Of a stretch of 25,759 nt of DNA, positions 6,493-13,453 are shown piece after piece (the stretch's first letter is position 1; the number at the start of each line of letters is the position of its first letter). A program made the translations under genes and the position numbers. This DNA comes from a virus. The stretch covers positions 1-25,759 of the IMG/VR virus record IMGVR_UViG_3300046665_000492; one strand, given 5' to 3'. The notes beneath the pieces are model-generated. The model made no database searches. It saw only the letters and a list, made by a program, of their open reading frames with translations, and was not told the origin of the DNA.

Positions 6493-6555
6493 TTCGACAA
6501 AAAACTATTTACAAGTTATCGCTAATAAGATAATATAACGTTAGAACTTGTCGAA
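6493..6555 (+). promoter_or_regulatory. Promoter P5 with operator O5 and two flanking Spo0A boxes
   Basis: TTTACA (6508-6513), 17 bp, TAATAT (6531-6536). The operator TTATCGC-TAAT-AAGATAA (6516-6533) lies between -35 and -10. An exact 0A box in reverse (TTCGACA, 6493-6499) starts 15 bp upstream of the -35. A second exact box (TGTCGAA, 6549-6555) lies just past the expected start and abuts the ribosome site. The TGTCGAA core is the established Spo0A target; action here is inference. Confidence 0.75.
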
Positions 6556-6570
6556 GGGAGACGAAAAAAG

Positions 6571-6762
6571 ATGAATAGTAAGATTGGTCTAGAAAGTAAA
6601 ATCGACGCTCTACGCTCCGCTATGGTAGCCGCTGGAATGAGTAAAGGGTTTACGGATCCGGAAACGATCCGCCTTTCTCAAGAGCTAGATTTATTAATAC
6701 ATGAAGCAATGGTAAACGAAAAACGCAAACAAGAGGAGAGTAAATATGTATACAATCGATGA
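6571..6762 (+). CDS. Spo0E-like aspartyl-phosphate phosphatase
   Basis: The 63-aa protein matches the Spo0E family pattern: a first helix (LESKIDALRSAMVAAGMSKG), a link (FTDPETIRL) and the signature SQELDLLI in the second helix. Family members (Spo0E, YisI, YnzD) form a two-helix hairpin that dephosphorylates Spo0A~P, delaying sporulation. Length is typical and the SQELD signature is intact. Its promoter carries exact Spo0A boxes on both sides, so a phage-borne feedback loop on host Spo0A is likely. The last 17 bases overlap the ERF gene, tying its expression to the recombination genes. Confidence 0.88.
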   Translation: MNSKIGLESKIDALRSAMVAAGMSKGFTDPETIRLSQELDLLIHEAMVNEKRKQEESKYVYNR

Positions 6763-7648
6763 AATTAAAAAGTTGCCGTTAGAGGAGCGAAAAGAGGTTT
6801 TAGGACTTCTCGCTCAACTTAAAAAGAAAAAGGCGGCTGTAGTCGCTGGAGTAACTCGTATTCCTAAAAACGGCTATAACAGCTTTCATAAATACCATTA
6901 TTCAACAGAGAGCGACGTTAAAGAGGGCGTTCGTATTCTTCTATCAGAAAACGGATTAACACTCGATACGGAGTTAGTCGAGGATAAGAAAGAGATTGTT
7001 AAAACAAAACAGGGCGAGCAATGGCTAACAACCGTTAAAATGATGTTTACTCTAACGGATAATGATACCGGCTATATGGATATCCAGTACAACAAAGCGG
7101 AGGCTACGGACTCCGGGGATAAAGGATTATATAAAGCGTATTCCGGCTGTATTAAATACTATTTCTTGAATAACTTTCAAATTGCTAGCGGCGACGATCC
7201 GGAGCAAGGGGAAAGCGATCAAATTATCAAAGATGATAAAAAGCAGCAGCAGCGAGGGCGACAAGGTGGAAACGATAATAAACGTAAGCCGGACAAGCCT
7301 AAAGTAACAAAAGCTACACTGGAGGCGAAATGGAAACAATTAAATAACGGCTCGCTTGACGGTTTGGACGAGTACCTAGAAAAGAAAGCGGCGGAGGGCA
7401 AAGATTATAGCCATGTAGACGCTATCCTATTAGGAAGTATCCAAAAGAAACAAGCTCAAGAGGCGAAAGCTAAAAAGGAGCAGGAGCAAGCGAAAAAAGA
7501 GCAAGAGCAGCAGGAACAAAAAACTAATATCGATATCACTCCGGAGGAAATCGACAAAGCTCTACAAGAGGAGCAAGGAGCAAAGGTTACGGATGTAGCG
7601 GACGGAAAAACTTACATCCATAACGGAAAAGAGATCGTTTTAGATTAA
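6746..7648 (+). CDS. erf: ERF-family single-strand annealing protein
   Basis: The N-terminal 160 or so residues fit the ERF recombinase family: GYNSFHKYHY followed by a helix, LSENGLTLDTEL, and the conserved end DSGDKGLYKAYSGCIKYY with NFQIASGDDPE. ERF proteins anneal complementary single strands during phage recombination and genome circularisation. The C-terminal half (about 165-300) is a low-complexity Gln/Glu/Lys linker and acidic tail, common in this family and possibly contacting SSB. AAGAGGAGAG precedes the ATG. Transcribed with the Spo0E-like gene from P5 and ended by the hairpin at 7657. Confidence 0.88.
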   Translation: MYTIDEIKKLPLEERKEVLGLLAQLKKKKAAVVAGVTRIPKNGYNSFHKYHYSTESDVKEGVRILLSENGLTLDTELVEDKKEIVKTKQGEQWLTTVKMMFTLTDNDTGYMDIQYNKAEATDSGDKGLYKAYSGCIKYYFLNNFQIASGDDPEQGESDQIIKDDKKQQQRGRQGGNDNKRKPDKPKVTKATLEAKWKQLNNGSLDGLDEYLEKKAAEGKDYSHVDAILLGSIQKKQAQEAKAKKEQEQAKKEQEQQEQKTNIDITPEEIDKALQEEQGAKVTDVADGKTYIHNGKEIVLD

Positions 7649-7656
7649 TGTTAACC

Positions 7657-7685
7657 GGAGCGGAGGAGAGCCGCTCCTTTATTTT
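7657..7685 (+). terminator. Intrinsic terminator after erf
   Basis: GGAGCGG (7657-7663) and CCGCTCC (7671-7677) around AGGAGAG, followed by TTTATTTT. Confidence 0.85.
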
Positions 7686-7708
7686 GACTAAAGGGAGAGA
7701 GTGTAGAA

Positions 7709-8647
7709 ATGGATCAAAAGCATTTACAGGTTTTAAACAGAATTGATGATCTAGAGAATGAGCATTGTAAAGGCTGCAAAATTAAAGAGGAGCTACGCAA
7801 ACAAAACGGACAGCCGCTCCAGTATTGTATTTTTTCCTGCAAGATCGGAAAGAAAATAAAGCAGCTCGGCGGCGTCCTTGAGTATGGCATAGTACAAAAC
7901 GTACACGCTAAAGCGCTGGATCTCACCAAGGATAAATACATAGATCTACGTAACGACGGATTGAACGATAGACAGATCCGGGAGAAATACGGCATATCTC
8001 GAGCTACGATGTTTCGGAGAAAAGAAGCGTGGGAGCTTACAGGAAAAACCGGGTTATATAGTCATCGATACACTCCGCTTAAAAAGCTAACAAAAGAAAA
8101 ATTACAAGATATGTGCATGTTTATGACAGAGCAGGAGATAGCGGATAAATTAGGCGTATCTTTAGCTACGATACGGAAATATCGTTATAGATGGGGAATA
8201 GAGTTAGTTTTTGGTAAAGCAAAAGATAAATACAGCAAAACCGAGTTTCTTTATCTCCGGGATAAAAAAGGACTCAATAGAGCGCAGATATGCGAGCTAT
8301 GGGAGGTTTCGGAAAGTACCCTTTATATCCTAATGAAAGAGTGGGGATTAATTAAAGAGCGTCGTTATGCCAATAAAGAAGGGTTAACGAAAGAGCGATT
8401 AACGGAGCTTGCTAAAGCACATACTGATATAGAGATAGCAGCAATGTACAACTTTACAAAAAATACCGTTTGGAAGTACCGGAAAAAGTGGGGAATACCA
8501 GCTTTAAAGCGTGAGATCCCGGCAAAAGCTTTAAAGAAAATGTTAGCCAAAGGCATGAAGCGTAAAGACATAGCCGAGCATTACGGCGTTAACGTTTCGA
8601 CAATTTATAAAAAGATCATCAAATACCGACAACAAAATTTATTATAA
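7709..8647 (+). CDS. Zinc-knuckle protein with five tandem HTH units
   Basis: Residues 19-44 hold HCKGC and YCIFSC, a Cys4 site like the zf-C2HCIx2C zinc-finger family of Bacillus phages. Then come five homologous units of about 40-50 residues, each ending in a helix-turn-helix: NDRQIREKYGISRATMF (about 86-102), EQEIADKLGVSLATIRKY (141-158), NRAQICELWEVSESTLY (190-206), DIEIAAMYNFTKNTVWKY (240-257) and KRKDIAEHYGVNVSTIY (284-300), the first four followed by a W/R-rich end. Such a chain could read a long repeated DNA site or recruit resolvase/transposase-like partners. No catalytic domain is visible. It sits alone between a terminator and P6. Confidence 0.8.
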   Translation: MDQKHLQVLNRIDDLENEHCKGCKIKEELRKQNGQPLQYCIFSCKIGKKIKQLGGVLEYGIVQNVHAKALDLTKDKYIDLRNDGLNDRQIREKYGISRATMFRRKEAWELTGKTGLYSHRYTPLKKLTKEKLQDMCMFMTEQEIADKLGVSLATIRKYRYRWGIELVFGKAKDKYSKTEFLYLRDKKGLNRAQICELWEVSESTLYILMKEWGLIKERRYANKEGLTKERLTELAKAHTDIEIAAMYNFTKNTVWKYRKKWGIPALKREIPAKALKKMLAKGMKRKDIAEHYGVNVSTIYKKIIKYRQQNLL

Positions 8648-8691
8648 TTCGACAAAAAGAGCTTGTAATATTATCGCTGGAGTGTTAAACT
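8648..8691 (+). promoter_or_regulatory. Promoter P6 of the XRE gene with operator O6 and a Spo0A box
   Basis: TTGTAA (8663-8668), 17 bp, TAAACT (8686-8691). The operator TTATCGC-TGGA-GTGTTAA (8671-8688) sits in the spacer, as in P5 and P7. An exact reverse 0A box (TTCGACA, 8648-8654) starts 15 bp before the -35, the same offset as at P5. A further TTCGACA lies at 8596-8602 inside the preceding gene. This suggests autoregulation plus Spo0A input. Confidence 0.7.
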
Positions 8692-8740
8692 ACAGTAGAA
8701 GTTAATAGTTATAGCGATATACATCGAAAGGAGTCACATT

Positions 8741-8998
8741 ATGACTGAAAATAAAACACCTTCAATAAAGTTGAAGGAATTACGAATTAAAGCCGGCTTG
8801 AGTCAAAATAAGCTAGCTAAACTAGCTGAGGTTAGTCAATCACATATTAGCGAGATCGAAAGCGGAGTTAAACGAGTTAGCCTAGATATTACTCGAAAGT
8901 TAGCTCGAGCGCTGGATGTTCCGTTTATGGCATTAATTAGCGAGGACTTTCTCGAGGAGAGCGAGGAAGAAATCGAGCAGGAGCAAGACGAGGAGTAA
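8741..8998 (+). CDS. XRE-family transcriptional repressor candidate
   Basis: An 85-aa protein with a canonical XRE/Cro/CI helix-turn-helix: LKELRIKAGLSQNKLAKLAE, then VSQSHISEIESG (recognition helix, about 31-42), KRVSLDITRKLARALDV. The C-terminus is a short acidic tail (EESEEEIEQEQDEE) with no oligomerisation or LexA-type self-cleavage domain, so inactivation would not be by RecA-stimulated cleavage. Its own promoter carries the shared operator, making it the best candidate for the protein that controls the seven-site regulon; the five-HTH protein and the HTH protein at 13454 are alternatives. Confidence 0.88.
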   Translation: MTENKTPSIKLKELRIKAGLSQNKLAKLAEVSQSHISEIESGVKRVSLDITRKLARALDVPFMALISEDFLEESEEEIEQEQDEE

Positions 8999-9009
8999 TT
9001 TTACTCCTC
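8990..9009 (+). other. Palindrome across the XRE stop codon
   Basis: GAGGAGTAA (8990-8998) and TTACTCCTC (9001-9009) form a 9-bp inverted repeat with a 2-base centre that includes the stop codon. There is no T run, so it is more likely an mRNA-end or pause structure than an efficient terminator. Confidence 0.5.
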
Positions 9010-9044
9010 CTCATATAAAACTTATCTAAAGGGAGAGCGAGAAC

Positions 9045-9464
9045 ATGGAAAACATTAAACAAGGTATCCAAGATATTAAAGGCGTTTTATCTATTGCTGT
9101 TATGGAGGACAAGCAGCTAACGAGCAAGGATCTAAAAGATCTTTACTCACGTTTGCGACTTGTTGAGGGTTTAGTAGATAAAGAGATCGGAGGCAAAGAA
9201 GGTGAATTGCTTTTAATCCCTAACCTACCGAGAGGATATAAACATAATCCTTATCCTCGATTAACTTACATCTTTATTTGTCAAAAGTATTCAAACGATC
9301 AATATTTTACTATGAGCGATCTAGTGGACTTTACCGGAGCTAGTCGAAATCAAGTAAAAATGGATGTAGAACGCCTTGAGTCAGAGGGACATATCCAGCT
9401 AGTAAACTCATATACAGCCGAGAGATCCACGAAATACTATAAATACAAGCCTACTAAAATCTAA
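9045..9464 (+). CDS. Winged-helix-like hypothetical protein (139 aa)
   Basis: The N-terminal half is helical and charged. The C-terminal half (about 72-139) looks like a winged helix: a helix (RLTYIFICQKY), then DLVDFTGASRNQVKMDVERL as the HTH, and a wing (GHIQLVNSYTAERSTKYYKY). The start follows AAAGGGAGAG. Immediately upstream of the replication initiator gene, it may be a replication accessory factor or a local regulator. Family not recognised. Confidence 0.65.
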   Translation: MENIKQGIQDIKGVLSIAVMEDKQLTSKDLKDLYSRLRLVEGLVDKEIGGKEGELLLIPNLPRGYKHNPYPRLTYIFICQKYSNDQYFTMSDLVDFTGASRNQVKMDVERLESEGHIQLVNSYTAERSTKYYKYKPTKI

Positions 9465-9499
9465 ACATAACATTCTAACGGAGAGGAGGATCTCGGACA

Positions 9500-10432
9500 A
9501 TGAGCGCTGGATGGATCAAGATACATAGAAAATTACAACATAGCGAAATATTTAAAGATCCGGATCTCCTCCGGTTATGGATGTACAGTCTTATGAAAGC
9601 CTCACATTGTAAACGAGAAATTGTTTTCGACGGAGAGAAAGTAACGCTAGAAGCAGGACAATTTATAACCGGACGACAATCGCTAACAGATGATTTTAAT
9701 GACGGAGTACCGCCTAAAAAGCGAGTGCAAGACCGGACGCTATGGAATTGGGTTAAAAAGCTAGAAAAGCTAGGGAATATAACAGTAGAAAACGCCTCGA
9801 GTCGCCGTTACTCGATTATAACTATCCTCAAATGGAGCGAGTACCAAGAGGACGAGCCTAAAGAGGAGAAAAAGGAAAAAGATCCAGTAACGCCGCCGGA
9901 GGTAGTAACCGAGGAGGATAACGAGGATATGAGCGAATTTTTAGAAGCAGCAAAAAGCAAGGAGCTAGCTCCAGTAAAAGAGGAGAAAGCTAAAAAGGGG
10001 AAACGAGTTTACTCTAAAGAGGACGTAGAGTTTAAACTCGCCGGATGGTTGTATAAGAGAATGCTAGATAATAATCCGAACGCTAAAAAGCCTAACCCTC
10101 AAAAATGGAGCGACGTTATCCGCTTAATGATCGAGCGTGATAAACGAAAGCCGGAGGAAATAAAGGCGGTTATTGATTGGAGCCAAGATAGCGACTTTTG
10201 GATGAGCAACATTTTAAGCCCGGATAAACTCCGTAAACAATACGATACGTTATTTATGCAGATGAAAAAACAAAATGATAAGGCTACTCGGTTAGCGGCT
10301 GGCGGAGGTTCTCGATTAAACTCCGGTAGTTCTAAAAGCGAGCGCAAAAATGATCTTTTACGTGGAATGATGGAAAAGGAGGCGCTACCTCATGGAAAAG
10401 AGGGAAATAATACAGCTTTTCGCCTTAATTAA
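9500..10432 (+). CDS. Phage replication initiator, DnaD-like
   Basis: The N-terminus (GWIKIHRKLQHSEIF, then LLRLWMYSLMKASH, GQFITGRQSL and TLWNWVKKLEKLGNI) is the winged-helix organiser domain common to Gram-positive phage DnaD-type initiators. A Glu/Lys-rich linker (about 115-165) leads to a helical C-terminal region (residues 175-265: WSDVIRLMIERD, IDWSQDSDFWMSNILSPDKLRKQY) like the DnaD/phage-replication-organiser tail that binds origin DNA. It acts before helicase loading, and the next two genes are the loader and the helicase, overlapping in order. GAGGAGG is well placed. Confidence 0.82.
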   Translation: MSAGWIKIHRKLQHSEIFKDPDLLRLWMYSLMKASHCKREIVFDGEKVTLEAGQFITGRQSLTDDFNDGVPPKKRVQDRTLWNWVKKLEKLGNITVENASSRRYSIITILKWSEYQEDEPKEEKKEKDPVTPPEVVTEEDNEDMSEFLEAAKSKELAPVKEEKAKKGKRVYSKEDVEFKLAGWLYKRMLDNNPNAKKPNPQKWSDVIRLMIERDKRKPEEIKAVIDWSQDSDFWMSNILSPDKLRKQYDTLFMQMKKQNDKATRLAAGGGSRLNSGSSKSERKNDLLRGMMEKEALPHGKEGNNTAFRLN

Positions 10433-10736
10433 TCAGGCTTATGATATGTTCGAGATTACGGAGGAAAAGGTTAACTTTTGGTACGAAATGTTAGCGGATC
10501 AAGATCCTCAAAACGTTCTGATTAATCTAAGAGAGCATATCTCTAAACAAAAATTTCCTCCATCCATTGCGGAGCTACGAGGGATTCCAAACTATGCAGC
10601 TAATAGCGGATATTTAGCAAAGGATGAGCATTTACGTATAGAGGAGCGAAAGAAAGAGGCTCTAAAATACATCCCGGAGGATTGCGTACCGGATTTCATT
10701 AAGCAGAGGAGAGCGGCTAGAAATGACAGCAACTAA
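10392..10736 (+). CDS. Replicative helicase loader/inhibitor, G39P-like
   Basis: The 114-aa protein matches the SPP1 gp39 type: an N-terminal helical domain (FALINQAYDMFEITEEKVNFWYEML with the following DPQNVLINLREHISKQKFPPSIAEL) and a flexible basic tail (KQRRAARNDSN). The proline motif KFPPSIAEL is characteristic. These proteins bind the phage DnaB-like helicase and deliver it to the initiator. The ATG follows AAGGAGG and overlaps the initiator gene by 41 bp; the 3' end overlaps the helicase gene by 14 bp, giving an initiator-loader-helicase cassette. Confidence 0.85.
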   Translation: MEKREIIQLFALINQAYDMFEITEEKVNFWYEMLADQDPQNVLINLREHISKQKFPPSIAELRGIPNYAANSGYLAKDEHLRIEERKKEALKYIPEDCVPDFIKQRRAARNDSN

Positions 10737-12069
10737 TTTTTATAACTACGAGGCGGAGAGTCAAGTTATCGGATCGGTATTAACCGATCCGGATCTAATG
10801 AACGATCTTATTATCGAGGCGGATCACTTTTACGAGCCTAAACACCAAAAACTTTTTAAATGGTTTAAATCAATCCATAAAGCCGGCGCTCCTATTACTT
10901 TAGTCTCGCTTGTAGAAATGGCTAAAGAGCGTATTAACGAGGTGGGCGGCGTTTCTTATCTATCCGATCTTATGGGATCGATTGCTACTACGGAGAACCT
11001 CAAATTTTACGAGGATCTCGTTATCGAGCATTGGAGGAGCCGAGCTAGGTATCTAGTATACAAAGAAGCTATGAGCAATTCCGCAGACGATACAATCGAT
11101 TTTAAAACTAAAGAGGCTCTCGACGAAATCGAGAAAACCGGAAAACGTCTTACTAAATTCTCTATTCGAGATCAATTAGTTAAAAATTACGACAAAATGG
11201 AGAGCATGAAAGGTGGACTAGCCGGATCCGCTACAGGCTTTACGGATCTCGATACTATGCTCGAGGGAGTCGAAAAGAAAAAGTTAATCATTGTAGCCGC
11301 TCGTCCGTCTGTAGGTAAAACCGCTTTTGCTTTAAATATCGGTCAAGGGCTAATTAAGTCCTCGATCACTCCGGAGGCTATGAAAAATAACCGTCAAGAG
11401 GTTTTTACAAGTATCTTTTCTCTAGAAATGGGAGCGGATCAACTAACTAACCGTATGATCTCCAGTGTAGGGAATATCGACGGTATGAAGGTTAAAAACC
11501 CTATCGAAAACTTTAATAGTGACGATTGGAGTAAATATACAATGGCAGCCGGAGAAATAAGCAACTGGGAGGATAATATCGATATATGCGACGAGTCTAC
11601 GATCAAGGTAGAAGGGATCCGCTCGAGAGTCCGAGAAAATCAAAAGGCTCACCCGGACAAACATCACGTAATTATCATCGATTATTTACAGCTCATTAAA
11701 CCTACAGCAGCTAAAGGATCTCGAGAGCAAGAAATTAGTGAGATCTCTCGATCTTTAAAAGTTATGGCTAATGAATTGGATTGTACGATTATCGCACTAT
11801 CTCAATTATCCCGAGGAGTAGAGCAGCGTCAAGATAAGCGCCCTATGTTATCGGATATCCGAGAAAGTGGATCAATTGAGCAAGACGCTGATATCGTAGC
11901 TTTTCTTTACCGAGACGACTATTACGATAAAGAGAGTGATAATAAAAATATTATCGAGATCATAATAGCCAAAAACCGAGAGGGATCCGTCGGTACTGTT
12001 CAGTTAGCATATATCAAAGAGTATTCAAAATTTGTTAATCTAGAGCGCCGCTTCGATCAAGCGAGCTAA
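10723..12069 (+). CDS. dnaB: Replicative DNA helicase, DnaB family
   Basis: 448 aa, the usual length for phage DnaB. The N-terminal helical domain starts EAESQVIGSVLTDP. The RecA-like core has Walker A AARPSVGKTAF (192-202), FSLEMGADQL (motif 1a, 232-241), Walker B HHVIIIDYLQLI (314-325), the ALSQLSRGVEQR motif (358-369) and the arginine-finger/DnaB motif SDIRESGSIEQDADIVAFLYR (377-397; R380). It unwinds the phage fork as a hexamer and is loaded by the preceding gene product. No intein or interruption is visible. Confidence 0.96.
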   Translation: MTATNFYNYEAESQVIGSVLTDPDLMNDLIIEADHFYEPKHQKLFKWFKSIHKAGAPITLVSLVEMAKERINEVGGVSYLSDLMGSIATTENLKFYEDLVIEHWRSRARYLVYKEAMSNSADDTIDFKTKEALDEIEKTGKRLTKFSIRDQLVKNYDKMESMKGGLAGSATGFTDLDTMLEGVEKKKLIIVAARPSVGKTAFALNIGQGLIKSSITPEAMKNNRQEVFTSIFSLEMGADQLTNRMISSVGNIDGMKVKNPIENFNSDDWSKYTMAAGEISNWEDNIDICDESTIKVEGIRSRVRENQKAHPDKHHVIIIDYLQLIKPTAAKGSREQEISEISRSLKVMANELDCTIIALSQLSRGVEQRQDKRPMLSDIRESGSIEQDADIVAFLYRDDYYDKESDNKNIIEIIIAKNREGSVGTVQLAYIKEYSKFVNLERRFDQAS

Positions 12070-12084
12070 AAAGGAGAGAGTCAT

Positions 12085-12234
12085 ATGTTACTATTTTTCA
12101 AGATTTTATTATCCTTACTAATCCTTATCTTTTCCGCTGGGCTTATTGCTAGCGATAAAAAAGACGAGCGTATGAATTTTACCGTTATCGTTTGCCTAGC
12201 TATCGCCGCTTTAACTTATACAATTACTAAATAA
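12085..12234 (+). CDS. Small two-helix membrane protein (49 aa)
   Basis: ATG 12085 follows AAGGAGAGAG. The product has two hydrophobic helices (LLSLLILIFSAGLIA and VIVCLAIAALTYTI) joined by a short charged turn (SDKKDERMNF), a hairpin topology with a charged loop. Its place between the helicase and a coiled-coil gene argues against a holin and might suggest membrane attachment of the replication complex, but that is inference. Confidence 0.65.
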   Translation: MLLFFKILLSLLILIFSAGLIASDKKDERMNFTVIVCLAIAALTYTITK

Positions 12235-12254
12235 AATTAGAGGAGTGTTCTAAA

Positions 12255-12608
12255 ATGGAATTTAACGTAAGTAAATTTAAAGAAACTGTAGAGGAATTTA
12301 AAAATATCGTATTCGGTCAAACTCAAGCGAGAACAAATAAACTAAAGCCTTTTGCCGAAATTTTCGAGGAGGCTACTAAATATATTGACCAAGAGCAAAA
12401 AGCGCCTCAAGTAGAAGCGCCTCCAGTTAACGAGGATCTAGCCGAGGAGCTAGCAGCAGCTAAAAAAGAAAATAAATATCTAAAGAGAAAGCAAACTATG
12501 TATGATCTAAAAATCGAGAAAATGAAACAAGAGATAAAGGATCTTAAAAAGATCAAAGGCGTAGTAGATCCGGAGCAACCTAAAGAGGAGCAAGTAGAAT
12601 GGATTTAA
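12255..12608 (+). CDS. Coiled-coil hypothetical protein (117 aa)
   Basis: Helical and highly charged. After a Pro/Glu linker (about 50-60), residues 61-98 carry a strong coiled-coil pattern (LAEELAAAKKENKYLKRK, then MYDLKIEKMKQEIKDLKKIK). It ends 10 bases inside the HNH gene, whose ribosome site GAGGAG lies within it, so the two are translationally coupled. Likely an oligomeric scaffold or partner; no family recognised. Confidence 0.7.
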   Translation: MEFNVSKFKETVEEFKNIVFGQTQARTNKLKPFAEIFEEATKYIDQEQKAPQVEAPPVNEDLAEELAAAKKENKYLKRKQTMYDLKIEKMKQEIKDLKKIKGVVDPEQPKEEQVEWI

Positions 12609-13174
12609 GAGGCGAGTTTAATCCAGCTCCTAAACCACAGAAAAAAGAAAAGAAGGCTAGTAGAGGCTTGCAAGCAAAAAAGCCTCTACAGGCTAAAAAG
12701 AAGCTCGAGAGCAAGTCTACTCTAAGAGCTAAACCTAAATTTGTAGAAAAGATCCCTAAACCGGTTAAAAAGAGCAAGCCGAAAACCAAAAAGGAGTTAA
12801 AAGTATTAAGAGACGGCTTAAAAGTACCTCATAAGAAAGTGAGGAGCGAGTTTTCTGATAAAGAAAAGCGAAAGATAGATGAGGCTTTCGGAGGCGCTCA
12901 TTGTGCCGAGTGTGGAAACCCTTATATCCATTATCATCATGCTAAATTTAGATCCGGATCCGGTAGAGGTGTATGGAGAAATGGAGTCCCTTTATGTGAG
13001 ACTCATCACTCTTTATGCCATAGCAGCCGAGTATATGCGGATAAATGGAGAATGTTCCTAGAGCTGCTTTATGGAGAATTTTATTATATGGACGAGTGGG
13101 ATCTATGGCTCATGAATTACATTGAGGCTCCTACTAAGAAGTTACTGGAGGCTTTTATGTTAGATCAAAAATAA
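12599..13174 (+). CDS. HNH nuclease with a basic N-terminal tail
   Basis: The first 85 or so residues are a Lys-rich repetitive tail (LQAKKPLQAKKKLESKS). The nuclease part follows: CAEC (102-105) and YHHAKFRSGSGRGVWRNGV with His113/114, then PLCETHHSLCH (131-141), giving the beta-beta-alpha HNH metal core plus a structural Cys4 zinc site. In a replication operon such enzymes may process recombination intermediates or branched DNA (NinG-like role); a free-standing homing enzyme is possible, though no intron or intein is seen. The basic tail should increase DNA affinity. Confidence 0.8.
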   Translation: MDLRGEFNPAPKPQKKEKKASRGLQAKKPLQAKKKLESKSTLRAKPKFVEKIPKPVKKSKPKTKKELKVLRDGLKVPHKKVRSEFSDKEKRKIDEAFGGAHCAECGNPYIHYHHAKFRSGSGRGVWRNGVPLCETHHSLCHSSRVYADKWRMFLELLYGEFYYMDEWDLWLMNYIEAPTKKLLEAFMLDQK

Positions 13175-13205
13175 AAAAAGATCCCGGCGGAGAGTCCGAG
13201 ATCCC
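13174..13205 (-). terminator. Hairpin oriented to stop minus-strand transcription
   Basis: GATCCCGG (13180-13187) pairs with CCGAGATC (13196-13203). On plus-strand RNA one pair is C-A (mismatch), but on minus-strand RNA it becomes G-U, and the A run at 13174-13179 becomes a T run after the stem. The structure therefore works only in the minus direction, like the hairpin at 2056. Confidence 0.5.
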
Positions 13206-13228
13206 TTATCTAAAGAGAGAGCGTTAGG

Positions 13229-13288
13229 ATGTTTTATAACTACTCCTATATTATATACGCCCTCTCTTTTGTATTTAAACCCTTTTAA
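13229..13288 (+). CDS. Possible 19-aa hydrophobic peptide inside an inverted repeat
   Basis: ATG 13229 follows AGAGAGAGCGTTAGG, a leader like those of neighbouring genes, and opens MFYNYSYIIYALSFVFKPF. The ribosome site (in AAAGAGAGAGCG, 13212-13223) pairs with CGCCCTCTCTTT (13258-13269) over 12 bases with one mismatch, then TTTT. Either this is a long-loop terminator for the HNH operon, or a small gene whose translation is gated by the stem. Confidence 0.35.
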   Translation: MFYNYSYIIYALSFVFKPF

Positions 13289-13329
13289 CGGAATTGTAAT
13301 AAAGCAATTTATGACAGCTAGGGGAAAAA

Positions 13330-13394
13330 ATCGACAAATATTTTAATAATGTTGTCGTTTCGTGCTTGTATTATTATCGCTTTAGTGATAAGAT
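13330..13394 (+). promoter_or_regulatory. Promoter P7 with operator O7 and a near-Spo0A box
   Basis: TTGTAT (13366-13371), 17 bp, TAAGAT (13389-13394). The operator TTATCGC-TTTA-GTGATAA (13374-13391) is in the spacer, 3 bp past the -35 as in P5 and P6. ATCGACA (13330-13336) is one base off a 0A box. This promoter should drive the HTH-SSB-dUTPase block. Confidence 0.75.
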
Positions 13395-13453
13395 AGAAAT
13401 TGTTAGAGGAGAGTCTAACGTAAAAAAATAGAATAATAGGAGAGTGTTTTAAG

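Noticed and set aside
7219-7401. Minus-strand frames within the erf gene
   Set aside because: They arise opposite the Gln/Lys-rich linker; no start signals and the ERF frame is well supported.
8990-9009. Intrinsic terminator after the XRE gene
   Set aside because: The palindrome lacks a T run on either strand, so it is listed only as a hairpin.
12085-12234. Holin call for the two-helix protein
   Set aside because: It sits inside the replication operon with no endolysin nearby, so topology alone is not enough.
12879-13061. Plus-strand 60-codon frame inside the HNH gene
   Set aside because: It overlaps the catalytic HNH region in another frame and has no ribosome site; the HNH frame has clear motifs.
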